Shown here one piece after another: positions 1 through 6,739 of a DNA stretch of 37,519 nucleotides (position 1 is its first letter; the number at the start of each line of letters is the position of its first letter). The stretch comes from Ignavibacteria bacterium RIFCSPLOWO2_12_FULL_56_21 (GTDB taxonomy: Bacteria > Bacteroidota > Ignavibacteria > UBA10030): positions 1-37,519 of the forward strand of contig MHAK01000077.1 of the NCBI GenBank assembly GCA_001802945.1. Reading direction: 5' to 3'. The notes under the pieces are model-generated. The model worked only from the letters and a program-made list of their open reading frames with translations. It did no database searches and was not told the DNA's origin. The position numbers were made by a program, and so were the translations under genes.

Positions 1-224
1 AAATGGGAACTCATGAGATAAAGGAGTTTTGCAGAATAGGGGAGGAAGGGGCGGAACTGTTGAAGTTGGCGATGAGCAAACTCGGACTTTCGGCCCGGGC
101 GTATGACAGGATATTGAAAGTGGCCCGAACGATTGCAGATTTGGCTCGTTCAGCGGAGATCAAACCGGAGCATCTGAGTGAAGCGATACAGTACAGGAGC
201 CTGGACAGAACATTACGAACATGA
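1..224 (+). CDS. ComM/YifB family Mg-chelatase-like AAA+ ATPase, C-terminal end (partial)
   Basis: The reading frame is already open at the left edge (first full codon at base 3) and stops with TGA at 222-224, so only about 73 C-terminal residues are visible. They match the C-terminal helical 'Mg_chelatase_C' part of the YifB/ComM family: the stretch [20 protein letters not shown], followed by [12 protein letters not shown], is the family's usual ending. ComM proteins are hexameric AAA+ helicases that promote branch migration during natural transformation; YifB homologues occur widely in non-competent bacteria too. The AAA+ core with Walker motifs lies left of the window and cannot be checked. 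The ATG at base 3 is internal, not a start. Identification rests on this one conserved C-terminal pattern. Confidence 0.85.
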   Translation, partial: MGTHEIKEFCRIGEEGAELLKLAMSKLGLSARAYDRILKVARTIADLARSAEIKPEHLSEAIQYRSLDRTLRT

Positions 225-625
225 TCTTTTGATTTTCGGTATGATGTGACTTATCTGCCCAATGAACAAGGGGGTTTAGAGATTCGCTTTGGCCGGTTTT
301 CACCGATAAAAGATGAAACCTAAGGCACTGGTCTCCGTATGTGCCACGACGAAGAAGCTCACCCTATTCTCGAGTGAGATAATGTTCCTCATGTGTTCTT
401 TCGTCGCTCAGGAGGAGCATCTGTTCGGAGTTGCCACATTGATGAGGGGTACATCCAGTAGATTATGAGATGATGGAACGGATTGCCTAACCGTCGTTGT
501 GCGTCAAGACGAGGATGGCCGATGTCCTTTATTTGCGTACCATGCTAACGGGGGCACTTGCCTTTGGCGCTGCATCGGCTCGCCCAATGCAATTTCATCG
601 ATATACCTTACAGAATCACACTCAT
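225..625. other. Noncoding interval upstream of the rhodanese gene
   Basis: About 400 bases with no convincing gene. The frame of the downstream rhodanese gene is open back to a TTG at 497, but the 497-640 part has no plausible ribosome binding site or recognisable protein. A short inverted repeat, CTCAC at 359-363 with GTGAG at 374-378, could form a weak hairpin. I could not identify a promoter with confidence. The interval probably holds the 3' end of the comM transcript and the promoter and leader of the rhodanese gene. Confidence 0.5.
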
Positions 626-640
626 AAGGAGGGAACGAAT
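626..640 (+). promoter_or_regulatory. Strong Shine-Dalgarno site deciding the rhodanese start
   Basis: AAGGAGGG at 626-633 lies seven bases before ATG 641 and is one of the best anti-SD matches in the window. It favours 641 over the in-frame ATG at 722, which has a weaker AGGAAAG at 711-717 but would give a more canonical short signal peptide. An imperfect hairpin (AGGCG 657-661 with CGCCT 681-685; ACGG 664-667 with CCGT 677-680) lies between the two candidate starts. Confidence 0.6.
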
Positions 641-2365
641 ATGGGCACAGCCGTTAAGGCGGTACGGGTTGCACAACCGTCGCCTCACTTCACAGCCAGA
701 ACCCCCCAACAGGAAAGCTACATGTCAAAGGGTTCGCTCTTCCTTTTTGCCGTTGCAGGCTGCTTGCTCCTAGCGCAGCCATTGATGGCTCAAGAAGGAA
801 TCAACGGCAATCTTGTCACTGTCGATTGGCTTCAGAACAATCTCAACAATGCCAATGTCCTGATACTCGACGCGTCGCCCGGTCCGATGCATGCGGCACA
901 GCATATTCCCGGCGCGGTAAACGTTGACCTGCTGACCTATGGGGTTCACGAAATTCCGATCTCCGATACGGAGAAACGCTTCCAGTCATGGGGAATTAGC
1001 CCAGGCAAAAAGATCGTCTTGTACGATCAGGGCGCATCAATAATGGCCACTCGGCTATTTTTTGACCTCGTATATCATGGCTTTCCAGCAAGCGGTCTAT
1101 ACGTACTGGATGGAGGACTCTCCAAGTGGCAGGCAGATGGCGGCTCGGTTACAAAAGAATCCACACCATCACCGAAGAAAGGAACTTTTCACATTACAAA
1201 GTTTAGGGAAGATGTGAGAGTCAAACTTCCGGAATTTCTTAACGCATCCGGTGATCCCGGGAACAATGTCTTACTGGAAGCGCTTGGGGCCAACTGGCAT
1301 TTTGGTGAAGTCCATCCCTTTGACCGGGCCGGACATATTCCGAACGGCATCCTATTGCCCAGTGAAGACTTTTACAATGAGGACAAGACCTTCAAATCCG
1401 TTGAAGAGATCAAGAAAATGCTGGCCTATGTTGGGGCCAAACCTGAACAGCAGATCCACACATATTGCGGCGGCGGTGTAGCTGCCAGTGTGCCGTGGTT
1501 CGCCGCGAGGTTCATACTGAATTACCCGAAGGTCAAACTCTATGAAGAGTCTGAAATGGGATGGTTGCTGGATGAAAGAGATCTTCCCTACTGGACATAC
1601 GATGCCCCAAATCTCATGAGAGAAACAGACTGGCTGAAGTCATGGGGATGCAACAGGATGATGAGGATGTACGGCGTCTCACAAGTCAGCATCGTGGATG
1701 TGCGTCCGGCAGAAGAATTCAATCAGGGACATGTACCGTTTGCATTGAACATTCCCGCCGAAGTGTTCAAAGCCAATCTCAACAATCCCGAAAAACTGGC
1801 TGAGATTTTGGGACCGGCCGGCGTCAACGCCTCTCACGAAGCAATTATCGTATCCGGCGCAGGATTGACCAAAGTGTCCGCCCTGGCGTTCGTTGCGTTG
1901 GAGATACTTGGACAAAAGAAAGTATCTATCTTCGTGGACCCTTTCGATAAATGGACGCAACCCGGTACTGCCCTGACTAGGGATACGACCGTAGTCGGCC
2001 CCAAAAAAGCCTTTGGGGAGGTGTCCATACCTCCAATGACGTATCCTGTGAATATCCGCAAGGATGTGATCATAACGGATCCGAAAAGCACCCACGGTCT
2101 TTATCCCAAAGTCTTCATTGCCTCCGGCATGAATGTGCCCGTGAAGGCCCAGGAAGGCAAAATTGTGCATGTTCCGTACACGGATCTCCTGAATGCCGAT
2201 GGCACGCCCAAAGATGCGAAGGATATCTGGAACATCCTGGTCAAGGCCGGGATCACGAGATATGCGGAGCTCGTTTGCTTCTCCGATGACCCCGGTGAAG
2301 CGGCAGTCAACTATTTTATCCTCAAGCTCATGGGTTATCCTGATGTCAAGGTGTTGTTGATGTGA
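641..2365 (+). CDS. Secreted protein with four tandem rhodanese-like domains
   Basis: A 574-residue protein. After a long N-terminal region, a hydrophobic core (around residues 32-50, ending LAQPLMAQ) looks like a Sec signal peptide, so it is probably periplasmic. I read four rhodanese folds: about 57-167, 187-317, 346-442 and 475-574. Domain 1 has DQGAS where the active-site loop should be (no Cys). Domain 2 carries a classical loop, CGGGVAAS, with Cys276. Domain 3 shows a clear DVRPAEEFNQGHVPFALNIP signature but SGAGLT in the loop (no Cys). Domain 4 is degenerate but has Cys546 in CFSDDPGEA. Rhodaneses move sulfane sulfur; two-domain forms are 3-mercaptopyruvate/thiosulfate sulfurtransferases. 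A four-domain exported form is less common. If the true start is ATG 722 the protein is 547 residues with a short signal peptide. It appears monocistronic. Confidence 0.85.
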   Translation: MGTAVKAVRVAQPSPHFTARTPQQESYMSKGSLFLFAVAGCLLLAQPLMAQEGINGNLVTVDWLQNNLNNANVLILDASPGPMHAAQHIPGAVNVDLLTYGVHEIPISDTEKRFQSWGISPGKKIVLYDQGASIMATRLFFDLVYHGFPASGLYVLDGGLSKWQADGGSVTKESTPSPKKGTFHITKFREDVRVKLPEFLNASGDPGNNVLLEALGANWHFGEVHPFDRAGHIPNGILLPSEDFYNEDKTFKSVEEIKKMLAYVGAKPEQQIHTYCGGGVAASVPWFAARFILNYPKVKLYEESEMGWLLDERDLPYWTYDAPNLMRETDWLKSWGCNRMMRMYGVSQVSIVDVRPAEEFNQGHVPFALNIPAEVFKANLNNPEKLAEILGPAGVNASHEAIIVSGAGLTKVSALAFVALEILGQKKVSIFVDPFDKWTQPGTALTRDTTVVGPKKAFGEVSIPPMTYPVNIRKDVIITDPKSTHGLYPKVFIASGMNVPVKAQEGKIVHVPYTDLLNADGTPKDAKDIWNILVKAGITRYAELVCFSDDPGEAAVNYFILKLMGYPDVKVLLM

Positions 2366-2615
2366 CGCTCATGAACACTCGTTTTCTTATTAGCTGGACG
2401 AGCGGCGCGGATGAACGACCATGGAATTCCGGCTCGTTTGCAGGGAGAGTGAAGCGTGTTGTCGATCGCGGACCCAACGCCACGCAAAGAGGGAGATTTC
2501 TGTTCGCGTTCGTTGTCCAAGAAAAAGGGGGCCGCAAGTTGATTGTCCTCCTCCCGGGGCCGTTCAACTAAAATAGGAGAGCCCCCGTCCGTTCGTCGGT
2601 TGGGTGCAAGCGAAC

Positions 2616-2861
2616 ATGGAGCGCTTGGTGAGAATTCTGGCAACAACCGCGGCGTATTTCGCATCGCTGGTCGCCATCGCTGTCACAACTTTCTTTGTCG
2701 TAATCTTTCTGGCAGGACCTCACGCCGGCCTTCTGCCATCATGGCTTGAGGCAGCAGTCTTAGGCATTGGTTGGTTGGTGGTTGTGGTCTTGCCTCTAAT
2801 GTTGGCAACCAAAGTGTGGCGCCGTCTCGGCAAGTCCATCCCCGGAAAACTTGAGACATGA
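2616..2861 (+). CDS. Small two-helix membrane protein, unknown function
   Basis: An 81-residue protein starting MERLVRIL. It has two hydrophobic spans (about 8-34 and 43-65) joined by a short loop with Gly/Pro, then a basic cytoplasmic-type tail (KVWRRLGK). I do not recognise a family. There is no good ribosome binding site before ATG 2616; an in-frame GTG at 2604 is an alternative start. The roughly 250 bases between the rhodanese stop and this gene contain no gene I can support. It runs convergently into the DUF4386 remnant. Hydrophobicity pattern and codon texture argue it is real, but it could be spurious. Confidence 0.5.
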   Translation: MERLVRILATTAAYFASLVAIAVTTFFVVIFLAGPHAGLLPSWLEAAVLGIGWLVVVVLPLMLATKVWRRLGKSIPGKLET

Positions 2862-2893
2862 AGGCGGACTGAAACGACTAACGGGCTTTGGGC

Positions 2894-3466
2894 TCATAAG
2901 TTCTGCGGTATTGCAGCTCCCTTGATGAGCAACCATAACGCAAGCGCCATTTCGAACGCAAGCATAGGTAACCAGGAGAAGTAGGTAACCGGGCCCTCGA
3001 TGAATCCGGCAAGCCGCAGGGGAAGGACCTCAAGGATTAGGAGCGAAGTGAGTACGCCCAGCCATGCCAACGAGACCGGAATGATTCGCCCACGCAGAAA
3101 GAGATATGGGAAAAGGGTGCTGCCAAGAGCAAAGCAGGTTGCAGCGATGACCCCTGTCCAGTCTCCCATTTTCATCAGCAGGGCACCAAGAGTGTTCACT
3201 GCGACAGCGTCCGCGTCCGCGGCCGCTGCTGTGCTCTCCATCGCAACTGACAGAAGGGACAGCGTCATGAGAGCGGCAATGCCGGCGATCACGATGCCCT
3301 CGCTGACGCGACAGCACATGGCCATCACGGCAAGGTCGCAGTCCACTTCGCGTGTGAGCGCGCAAAGAGTTGCGGCCGGGATCAGGGCGAATGCAGCCGA
3401 GAGCAACGTGAGCAGAATATCGACCCTGACGAGAGTCGCGCCATAAGAATCGATCCGACTGCAGCT
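2894..3466 (-). pseudogene. DUF4386-like membrane protein, 5'-truncated
   Basis: The minus-strand frame encodes a hydrophobic protein with about five membrane spans that resembles DUF4386, an uncharacterised integral membrane family usually of some 210-240 residues. The best available start is a TTG at 3406 (170 residues). The family-like sequence runs on upstream of it (ATLVRVDILLTLLS, where the TTG encodes the second of the three Leu codons) until an in-frame TGA at 3467-3469, and nothing resembling the usual first transmembrane segment appears before that in any frame. This looks like loss of the 5' end, hence a decaying gene, although a short functional version starting at TTG 3406 cannot be excluded. 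Function of the family is unknown. Confidence 0.5.
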
Positions 3467-3737
3467 TCATATGAATTCAACTCGCGGTATGGCCTAAATG
3501 CATTATTATGCTTGGTCCCATGTATCATTGAAAAAACAAGCTAATCGATTTGAGTGAATCGATACAGTGTGTCCAGGTCTGAGGGTAAAATGGAAACCTG
3601 AGCAATCGCTCGAATTCCTGAAATTGCACATTTCCTCTGAAGGTGCCGGCTTTTTGAGGCGCTGCTATATCGCTGAAATGAATTCGGCGGCATGATTCTG
3701 GTTCTCCACCAAAATGGTCATTCGAAAGGGAGAACAG
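3467..3737. other. Noncoding interval between divergent genes
   Basis: About 270 bases between the DUF4386 remnant (-) and a lipoprotein gene (+), somewhat AT-rich. It holds two ATCGAT-containing boxes seven bases apart (AATCGATT at 3543-3550 and AATCGAT at 3557-3563), each palindromic, which could be an operator. A weak hairpin (CAGGT ... ACCTG) follows around 3575-3600. No gene is supportable here; short frames have no ribosome binding site or familiar sequence. Confidence 0.4.
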
Positions 3738-4073
3738 ATGAAAACCGTGATCGCCATTCTTTCGACCGCAATACTCATCGCTTTGCCCGGATGCTATACG
3801 CAACTGCTCACTGAAGAACCAGAATATGCTTACAGGTCCCATGCGCCTGAGTTGGTCGGAGCCCCTGGAGATTACGACCCTCGTCCATGTGCCGAACCCA
3901 TGCCCGAACCTTGCTGTCCACCGTTGCCTGTCATCATCATAGTTGCCCAGCCTGGACCACCTCCGTCCCCGCAAAGGACTTCCGGAACTCAACGTTCCGG
4001 CGGTGACCGAGGATCCTCCGGCCAATCGGACAACGAGCGAAGAGTAAGTAGTGAGAAGGGGAGAACGCGCTGA
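3738..4073 (+). CDS. Small proline-rich lipoprotein
   Basis: A 111-residue protein starting MKTVIAILSTAILIALPGC: a lipoprotein signal peptide with lipobox LPGC, so Cys19 would be lipidated and the protein anchored in a membrane facing the periplasm. The start is supported by GAAAGGGA at 3724-3731, six bases before ATG 3738. The mature part is low-complexity and rich in Pro, Glu, Ser and Arg, with PEPCCPP near the middle and a charged tail; there is no recognisable domain. A hairpin consistent with a terminator follows 41 bases after the stop, so it is probably a single-gene transcript. Function unknown; such tails are often extended and disordered. Confidence 0.65.
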   Translation: MKTVIAILSTAILIALPGCYTQLLTEEPEYAYRSHAPELVGAPGDYDPRPCAEPMPEPCCPPLPVIIIVAQPGPPPSPQRTSGTQRSGGDRGSSGQSDNERRVSSEKGRTR

Positions 4074-4114
4074 TGCCGGACTGATTCGATCGAATGCACA
4101 TTCGCAGTTTGCAC

Positions 4115-4150
4115 AAGGGGCTGTCCCAAACACTTTGAGGACAGCCCCTT
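4115..4150 (+). terminator. Perfect 12-bp hairpin, probable terminator
   Basis: AAGGGGCTGTCC at 4115-4126 pairs perfectly with GGACAGCCCCTT at 4139-4150 around a 12-base loop, followed by a T-rich run (TCTTGTCTT). It lies between the lipoprotein stop and the isocitrate dehydrogenase gene and is best read as an intrinsic terminator; the U-tract is imperfect. Confidence 0.6.
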
Positions 4151-4261
4151 TCTTGTCTTAGAATCAATAAAAGAGCATATTAGTCAAATTTATGAGTTGA
4201 ACGGCAGAAGTTGTTATTCTGTCCGCAGTTGCGTGTTATTATAGAGGGCAATCCGACGAGC

Positions 4262-5290
4262 ATGACAAGTCAGACCTACGATATCACGTTACTGCCGGGG
4301 GACGGGATAGGCCCCAGCATTACGTCTGCCACCACGCGGGTGCTGGAGGCAACGGGTATTCGATTCTATTGGGACACTCAGATCGCAGGTCTGGAAGCGA
4401 TTGAGAAATACAAAGACCCCCTGCCTCAGCCGGTGCTCGATTCTTTGACGCGCACCAAGGTTGCCCTGAAGGGGCCCTTGACGACACCGGTGGGCAAGGG
4501 TTTTCGGAGTGTCAACGTTGCGTTGAGGAAGGAATTCGACCTTTTCATCAATCTGCGGCCCGCTAAGTCGATGGAAGGTGTCAAGACGAGGTTTGACAAT
4601 GTGGACCTCATTGTTTTCCGTGAGAATACAGAGGAGTTCTACGCTGGGATAGAGCACTACATCGACGCGCAAAAGTCGGCGGCAGAGACGATCGGCGTCG
4701 TGACGAAATCCGGGTCTGAACGCATTCTGCGGGCCGCCTATGAATATGCTCAGAAACACGGTCGCAAGAAGGTCACGATCGTGCACAAGGCGAACATCAT
4801 GAAGTATACTGGCGGACTCTTCCTCGACATCGGGCGAGAAATGGCTAAGAGTTACCCGGACATTGAAACGAACGATCGGATCATTGATAACATGGCCATG
4901 CAGCTCGTCATGAATCCGTGGCAATTCGACGTCATCGTCACAACCAACCTGTTCGGCGACATTCTTTCCGACCTGTGCTCGGGGCTCGTTGGCGGATTGG
5001 GTTTGGCACCTGGCGCCAACATAGGCACCAACGCCGCTCTCTTTGAAGCAGTGCACGGGAGTGCTCCCGATATCGCTGGAAAGAACATTGCCAACCCTTC
5101 CGCCATGATCCTGGCCGGGGCTATGATGCTGGATCACCTTGGCGAAACCACGGCCGCCGAAAGGGTGAGAAAGGCTGTTGGGAACGTTGTAAGAGATGGA
5201 AAGAAGGTGACCAAAGATCTGAATGCGCAAGCCGGCGTCACGACGGACGAGATGGCCCAAGCGATTCTTGGGGAGGTCCTCATTGGCTAA
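4262..5290 (+). CDS. NAD-dependent isocitrate dehydrogenase
   Basis: A 342-residue member of the isocitrate/isopropylmalate dehydrogenase family, starting MTSQTYDITLLPGDGIGPS. GFRSVNVALRK (Ser83) carries the Ser-x-Asn substrate motif typical of isocitrate dehydrogenases rather than isopropylmalate dehydrogenases, and FRENTEEFYAGIEH plus the metal-binding NLFGDILSD are present. The cofactor region reads HGSAPDIAGKNIANPS: Asp270-Ile271 occupy positions where NADP enzymes have Lys-Tyr, so NAD+ is the likely cofactor. It oxidatively decarboxylates isocitrate to 2-oxoglutarate in the TCA cycle. ATG 4262 was chosen because similarity begins there; a TTG at 4211 would add 17 unrelated residues. A GAGG lies 14 bases upstream, further than ideal. 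The gene follows a terminator hairpin, so it probably has its own promoter. Confidence 0.92.
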   Translation: MTSQTYDITLLPGDGIGPSITSATTRVLEATGIRFYWDTQIAGLEAIEKYKDPLPQPVLDSLTRTKVALKGPLTTPVGKGFRSVNVALRKEFDLFINLRPAKSMEGVKTRFDNVDLIVFRENTEEFYAGIEHYIDAQKSAAETIGVVTKSGSERILRAAYEYAQKHGRKKVTIVHKANIMKYTGGLFLDIGREMAKSYPDIETNDRIIDNMAMQLVMNPWQFDVIVTTNLFGDILSDLCSGLVGGLGLAPGANIGTNAALFEAVHGSAPDIAGKNIANPSAMILAGAMMLDHLGETTAAERVRKAVGNVVRDGKKVTKDLNAQAGVTTDEMAQAILGEVLIG

Positions 5291-5337
5291 ATTGTGGAAT
5301 AGCGATTGGTGAATGGTTAATTATCGAAGTAAAGCGT

Positions 5338-5567
5338 GGTTGGTTAATTGGTTGTTGGTTAATTGTTGAATGCAGAAGCAGGAGGGGGCGATGGGGGGAT
5401 ACAGCTTTGAAGACCTTGAGGTCTACAAGCCCGCCGGGGCTTATAGAAAGAAAACATATTCGCTGGCGAGGCAATTGCCAGTCATATACAAACGGTATTG
5501 CAGAAGGTCACGGCAGATTTCATTCTCTGGACAACATCAGATTTGTGCGAATATCCAATTACCAACC
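5338..5567. repeat. Imperfect inverted repeat flanking the IVP remnant
   Basis: GGTTGGTTAATTGG at 5338-5351 is matched by CCAATTACCAACC at 5555-5567, inverted and differing by one base (a bulged T). Farther out, ATGGTTAATTATCG near 5312-5325 resembles the inverse of CGAATTAATCAT near 5578-5589. The left side also has tandem GGTTAATT units (5314, 5343, 5358). The repeats bracket the four-helix-bundle remnant, so the whole 5300-5590 segment may be one inserted unit or its footprint. Confidence 0.5.
5391..5558 (+). pseudogene. S23/IVP-type four-helix-bundle protein, internally deleted remnant
   Basis: From ATG 5391, preceded by GGAGGGGG, one frame reads MGGYSFEDLEVYKPAGAYRK and on to LARQLPVIY at about 5489: the N-terminal helix of the 'four helix bundle protein' family (23S rRNA intervening-sequence protein, S23). 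From 5491 the next frame reads NGIAEGHGRFHSLDNIRF, the family's characteristic mid-region. The roughly 25-30 residues that normally separate these blocks are missing and the two parts lie in different frames; the C-terminal helices are absent. This is therefore a deleted, frameshifted remnant. Intact members are about 115-130 residues, form pentamers and have no settled function; they occur as scattered, apparently mobile genes. The flanking inverted repeats support an origin by insertion. Confidence 0.75.
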
Positions 5568-5609
5568 GACCTATTTACGAATTAATCATCCCGATCTACA
5601 CCGCAATCC

Positions 5610-6602
5610 ATGTTTTCCATCGGCCCTCATAGCTTTACACGGCCCATCCTTTTGGCCCCAATGGAAGACGTCACGGACATGCCCTTCCGGCTCGTCTGCC
5701 GGCGCTTGGGTGCAGATATTGTCTATACGGAGTTCGTGAACGCAGAAGGGCTTATCCGGGAATCCGTCAAGGCGAAGAAGAAGATGGTCTTCGTCGAAGA
5801 AGAACGTCCGTTCGGCATTCAAATCTATGGCGGCGTTGAAGACTCGATGGTACAGGCGGCGAAGCTTTCGGAGTCGGTCGCACCGGATCTCGTCGACATC
5901 AATTGCGGTTGCTGGGTGAAAGACATCGCCATGCGTGGAGCCGGTGCCGGTCTGTTGCGTGATATTCCAAAGATGGAACGGCTTGTGTCGTCGGTGGTGA
6001 AGGCGGTAAAGGTCCCGGTCACTGTGAAGACGCGACTGGGTTGGGATGCCGACGACATTCGCATCATCGACGTTGCGAAAATGTTGGAACAGGTTGGTGT
6101 CCAGGCTTTGACGGTGCATTGCCGCACACGTGTACAGGGACATAAAGGTGACCCGGATTATACGTGGATCCCCAAAGTGAAGGCGGCAGTGCGGTTGCCC
6201 ATTATCGTGAACGGCGGCATCAATACACCGCACGATGCGGATCGGGCTTTTCGTGAAACGGGATGCGATGGCATCATGGTGGCGCGCGGAGCGATAACGA
6301 ATCCGTGGATCTTCCGTGAGATCAAACACTACCTCGCGACGGGAAAGGAACTCCCACCCCCGACTCTCGAAGAAAGGTTTGCATTGATGCTACACCATCT
6401 GAAGGAGTCGGTAGAGTTCAAGGGGGAACGAAAAGCAATCCTCGAAAATCGCAAACACTACTCCGGTTTCTTGAAAGCGCTCCCGCATGTCTCTCAGGTT
6501 CGTCAGGAGCTCATGGTTCCCGAGACGTTCGTAGAAGTAGAGGCGATTCTCTTGAGATACAGGGATTCGCTCCTCACGCCAGATCCAATTACTGCCCATT
6601 AG
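5610..6602 (+). CDS. dusB: tRNA-dihydrouridine synthase, DusB type
   Basis: A 330-residue FMN-dependent TIM-barrel enzyme that reduces uridine to dihydrouridine in the tRNA D-loop with NADPH. It opens RPILLAPMEDVTDMPFR, the usual N-terminal FMN-binding motif; VTVKTRLGWD, TVHCRTRVQGHKG, NGGI and the GIMVARGAITNPWIF phosphate-binding end follow in order. The catalytic loop reads DINCGCWVKDIAMRGAGAGL: Cys101 fits the proton-donating Cys, but the residue after it is Trp where most DusB proteins have Pro, and a second Cys (Cys99) sits two residues earlier. The C-terminal helical RNA-binding region is present (HHLKESVEFKGERKAI onward). ATG 5610 lies just downstream of the IVP remnant and lacks a strong ribosome binding site. 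Confidence 0.93.
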   Translation: MFSIGPHSFTRPILLAPMEDVTDMPFRLVCRRLGADIVYTEFVNAEGLIRESVKAKKKMVFVEEERPFGIQIYGGVEDSMVQAAKLSESVAPDLVDINCGCWVKDIAMRGAGAGLLRDIPKMERLVSSVVKAVKVPVTVKTRLGWDADDIRIIDVAKMLEQVGVQALTVHCRTRVQGHKGDPDYTWIPKVKAAVRLPIIVNGGINTPHDADRAFRETGCDGIMVARGAITNPWIFREIKHYLATGKELPPPTLEERFALMLHHLKESVEFKGERKAILENRKHYSGFLKALPHVSQVRQELMVPETFVEVEAILLRYRDSLLTPDPITAH

Positions 6603-6739
6603 AGAAATCGCAAACAGTTTTGGGAAACGAATGAGCCGCAAGAAGGCGCAAGACACACATAGCTTGGTAGTTGAACGTTGTGTGTTCCTTCGTGGTGCTT
6701 CGTGGACTTTCTGTAACTGAGCTCTAACATTGTTCTACC
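6603..6739. repeat. Intergenic hairpin/dispersed-repeat-like segment
   Basis: The gap between dusB and polX contains GAGCCGCAAGAAGGCGCAAG (6634-6653), then ACACACA (6653-6659) paired with TGTGTGT (6679-6685), then a tandem CCTTCGTGG/GCTTCGTGG (6688-6705). This combination resembles intergenic repeats that I associate with many environmental genomes, but a genome-wide copy count is needed. It does not look like a good terminator (no T-tract). No promoter for polX is obvious. Confidence 0.35.

Noticed and set aside
497-640. Upstream TTG-initiated extension of the rhodanese protein
   Set aside because: No Shine-Dalgarno at 497, unlike 641, and the added residues would sit ahead of the export signal without similarity to anything.
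2362-2571. Short plus-strand frame after the rhodanese gene
   Set aside because: 69 codons with no ribosome binding site, no hydrophobic or domain pattern; overlapping minus-strand frames are equally open. Treated as noncoding.
4115-4150. GGGGCTGTCC inverted repeat as an insertion-sequence end
   Set aside because: Both arms are only 12 bases apart with no transposase or target duplication; a terminator hairpin explains it better.
4289-5260. Long open frame (323 codons) antisense to isocitrate dehydrogenase
   Set aside because: It has no recognisable domain, no ribosome binding site, and is composed of residues typical of the reverse complement of a real gene.
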